Both the position numbers and the translations under genes were made by a program. Below, in pieces: positions 63,356 through 64,000 of a stretch of 64,000 nucleotides of DNA (positions are counted from its first letter, which is position 1; each line of letters starts with the position of its first letter). Origin of the DNA: Brevibacillus porteri (GTDB taxonomy: Bacteria; Bacillota; Bacilli; Brevibacillales; Brevibacillaceae); contig NZ_PXZO01000001.1 of the NCBI RefSeq assembly GCF_003013475.1, positions 310,001 to 374,000 of the forward strand, written 5' to 3'. A model generated the notes under the pieces. The model saw only the letters and a program-made list of their open reading frames with translations, ran no database searches and was not told the origin of the DNA.

Positions 63356-64000
63356 GTCATTTAGATACTTCGCTTTGTTGATCATCTGTACAATCTTGCT
63401 GACGGGGTGCTGGGATAGACGTGAATTGGAGGAACGTGCATCGGTATTGGCCATTGCGATTGATCAGGATGAAAAGAATGAAAATCTGTACAAAATGACC
63501 GTCCAAATCCCGATTCCCATCAAAATTGCGGGGAGCAGTGGGAAAGGTGGAGGAAATAATGCGGATGCCGTGAAAATCATGAGCGTGACAGGAAGAACGG
63601 TGACAGATGCTTCCAACAACCTGCAAATGCGGCTGAACCAGCGATTGTTTCTGGGACATACGCGAATTCTTGCTGTAAGTGAGGAGGTCGCTAGAAAGGG
63701 GATCCAAGACATCATGGACAGCTTTCGTCGCGAACCGCAAATACGGCGACTCCTGTGGCCGATCGTCGTGAGGGGCAAAGCGTCAACCTTGCTGGAAATC
63801 AAGCCGAGGATCGAGCCGATTCCAGTCGTCTTTTTGATGGGGCTGATCGAAAATGGCATGAAATTAGGAAGAATTCCGGACCAAACGTTGGGCGACTATT
63901 TCAATCAGACCTCTAATCTAACTATGGAGCCATTTTTGAATTATGTAGAGGCCAGTAAGAATGAGGTGAGCTGGAAAGGAGTTGCTGTTTTTCGCGGACA
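63348..64000 (+). CDS. Spore germination receptor C lipoprotein (GerAC), partial
   Basis: The reading frame is open to the window edge (about 217 codons). It has a signal peptide ending in LTGC (Cys 21) and the WDRRELEERA motif right after it, the hallmark of Ger(x)C lipoproteins. QIPIPIKIAG and RLFLGHTRILAVSEE follow, as usual in the first domain. ATG 63348 follows GAGGGGCGG and overlaps the B gene by eight bases. The C-terminal part lies beyond the window. Confidence 0.92.
   Translation, partial: MGKSFRYFALLIICTILLTGCWDRRELEERASVLAIAIDQDEKNENLYKMTVQIPIPIKIAGSSGKGGGNNADAVKIMSVTGRTVTDASNNLQMRLNQRLFLGHTRILAVSEEVARKGIQDIMDSFRREPQIRRLLWPIVVRGKASTLLEIKPRIEPIPVVFLMGLIENGMKLGRIPDQTLGDYFNQTSNLTMEPFLNYVEASKNEVSWKGVAVFRG

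Overview
The window looks like chromosome of an endospore-forming member of the Firmicutes, most likely Brevibacillus or a close Paenibacillaceae relative. That genus call is from memory of gene order and protein style, not from a search. Support comes from spore genes (cwlJ, gerQ, a gerA-type operon, ytxC), T-box leaders on thrS and on the ilv-leu operon, an L20-type leader before infC-rpmI-rplT, strong AAGGAGG-type ribosome binding sites and frequent GTG/TTG/ATT starts. No rRNA, tRNA, CRISPR array, prophage or transposase gene was seen.

Region 1-18 kb is the accessory part. It holds a PaiB-like gene divergent from a MocR regulator, three amidohydrolases (two of them CodA-like paralogues), an SDR, ilvE, a FadR-like regulator with a fatty acid hydroxylase-type gene, and four paralogous oligopeptide-type binding lipoproteins with no permease or ATPase beside them. 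Five promoters here share one layout that I could measure directly: GTAAA repeated at a 21-bp period, then 36-37 bp from the last repeat to a TAnnnT -10 box, with no -35 consensus. They serve amidohydrolase 1, amidohydrolase 3 and binding proteins 1, 2 and 4. Binding protein 2, binding protein 3 and amidohydrolase 2 look like one operon. This points to one activator controlling scattered transport and hydrolysis genes for an unknown compound. The same region has a block of three hairpins, partly repeated at 43 kb, and a pair of small MITE-like elements.

Region 18-32 kb is mixed: a Nudix enzyme, an MFS exporter, an Eis-type acetyltransferase, a PilZ protein, a DUF2087/GIY-YIG fusion, gerQ-cwlJ, a translationally coupled MerR / acyl-CoA ligase / acyl-CoA dehydrogenase operon behind a palindromic operator, membrane proteins and mqnC. 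Region 32-40 kb is conserved: ytxC, thrS, a chemoreceptor, moaA, infC (with an ATT start), rpmI and rplT.

Region 40-52 kb carries a LuxR-type regulator, an R2lox-type oxidase, a tandem pair of small exported peptides of unknown family, cysH-sat, and ilvB-ilvN-ilvC-leuA-leuB behind a long T-box leader. The operon ends at a terminator after leuB, so leuC and leuD must lie elsewhere. Region 52-64 kb has ktrB, a second MocR regulator, moaB, a cobalamin-binding radical SAM protein, an AlkD-like protein, a DedA protein, a DUF1294 protein, kynureninase, and a gerA-type operon whose third gene runs off the right edge.
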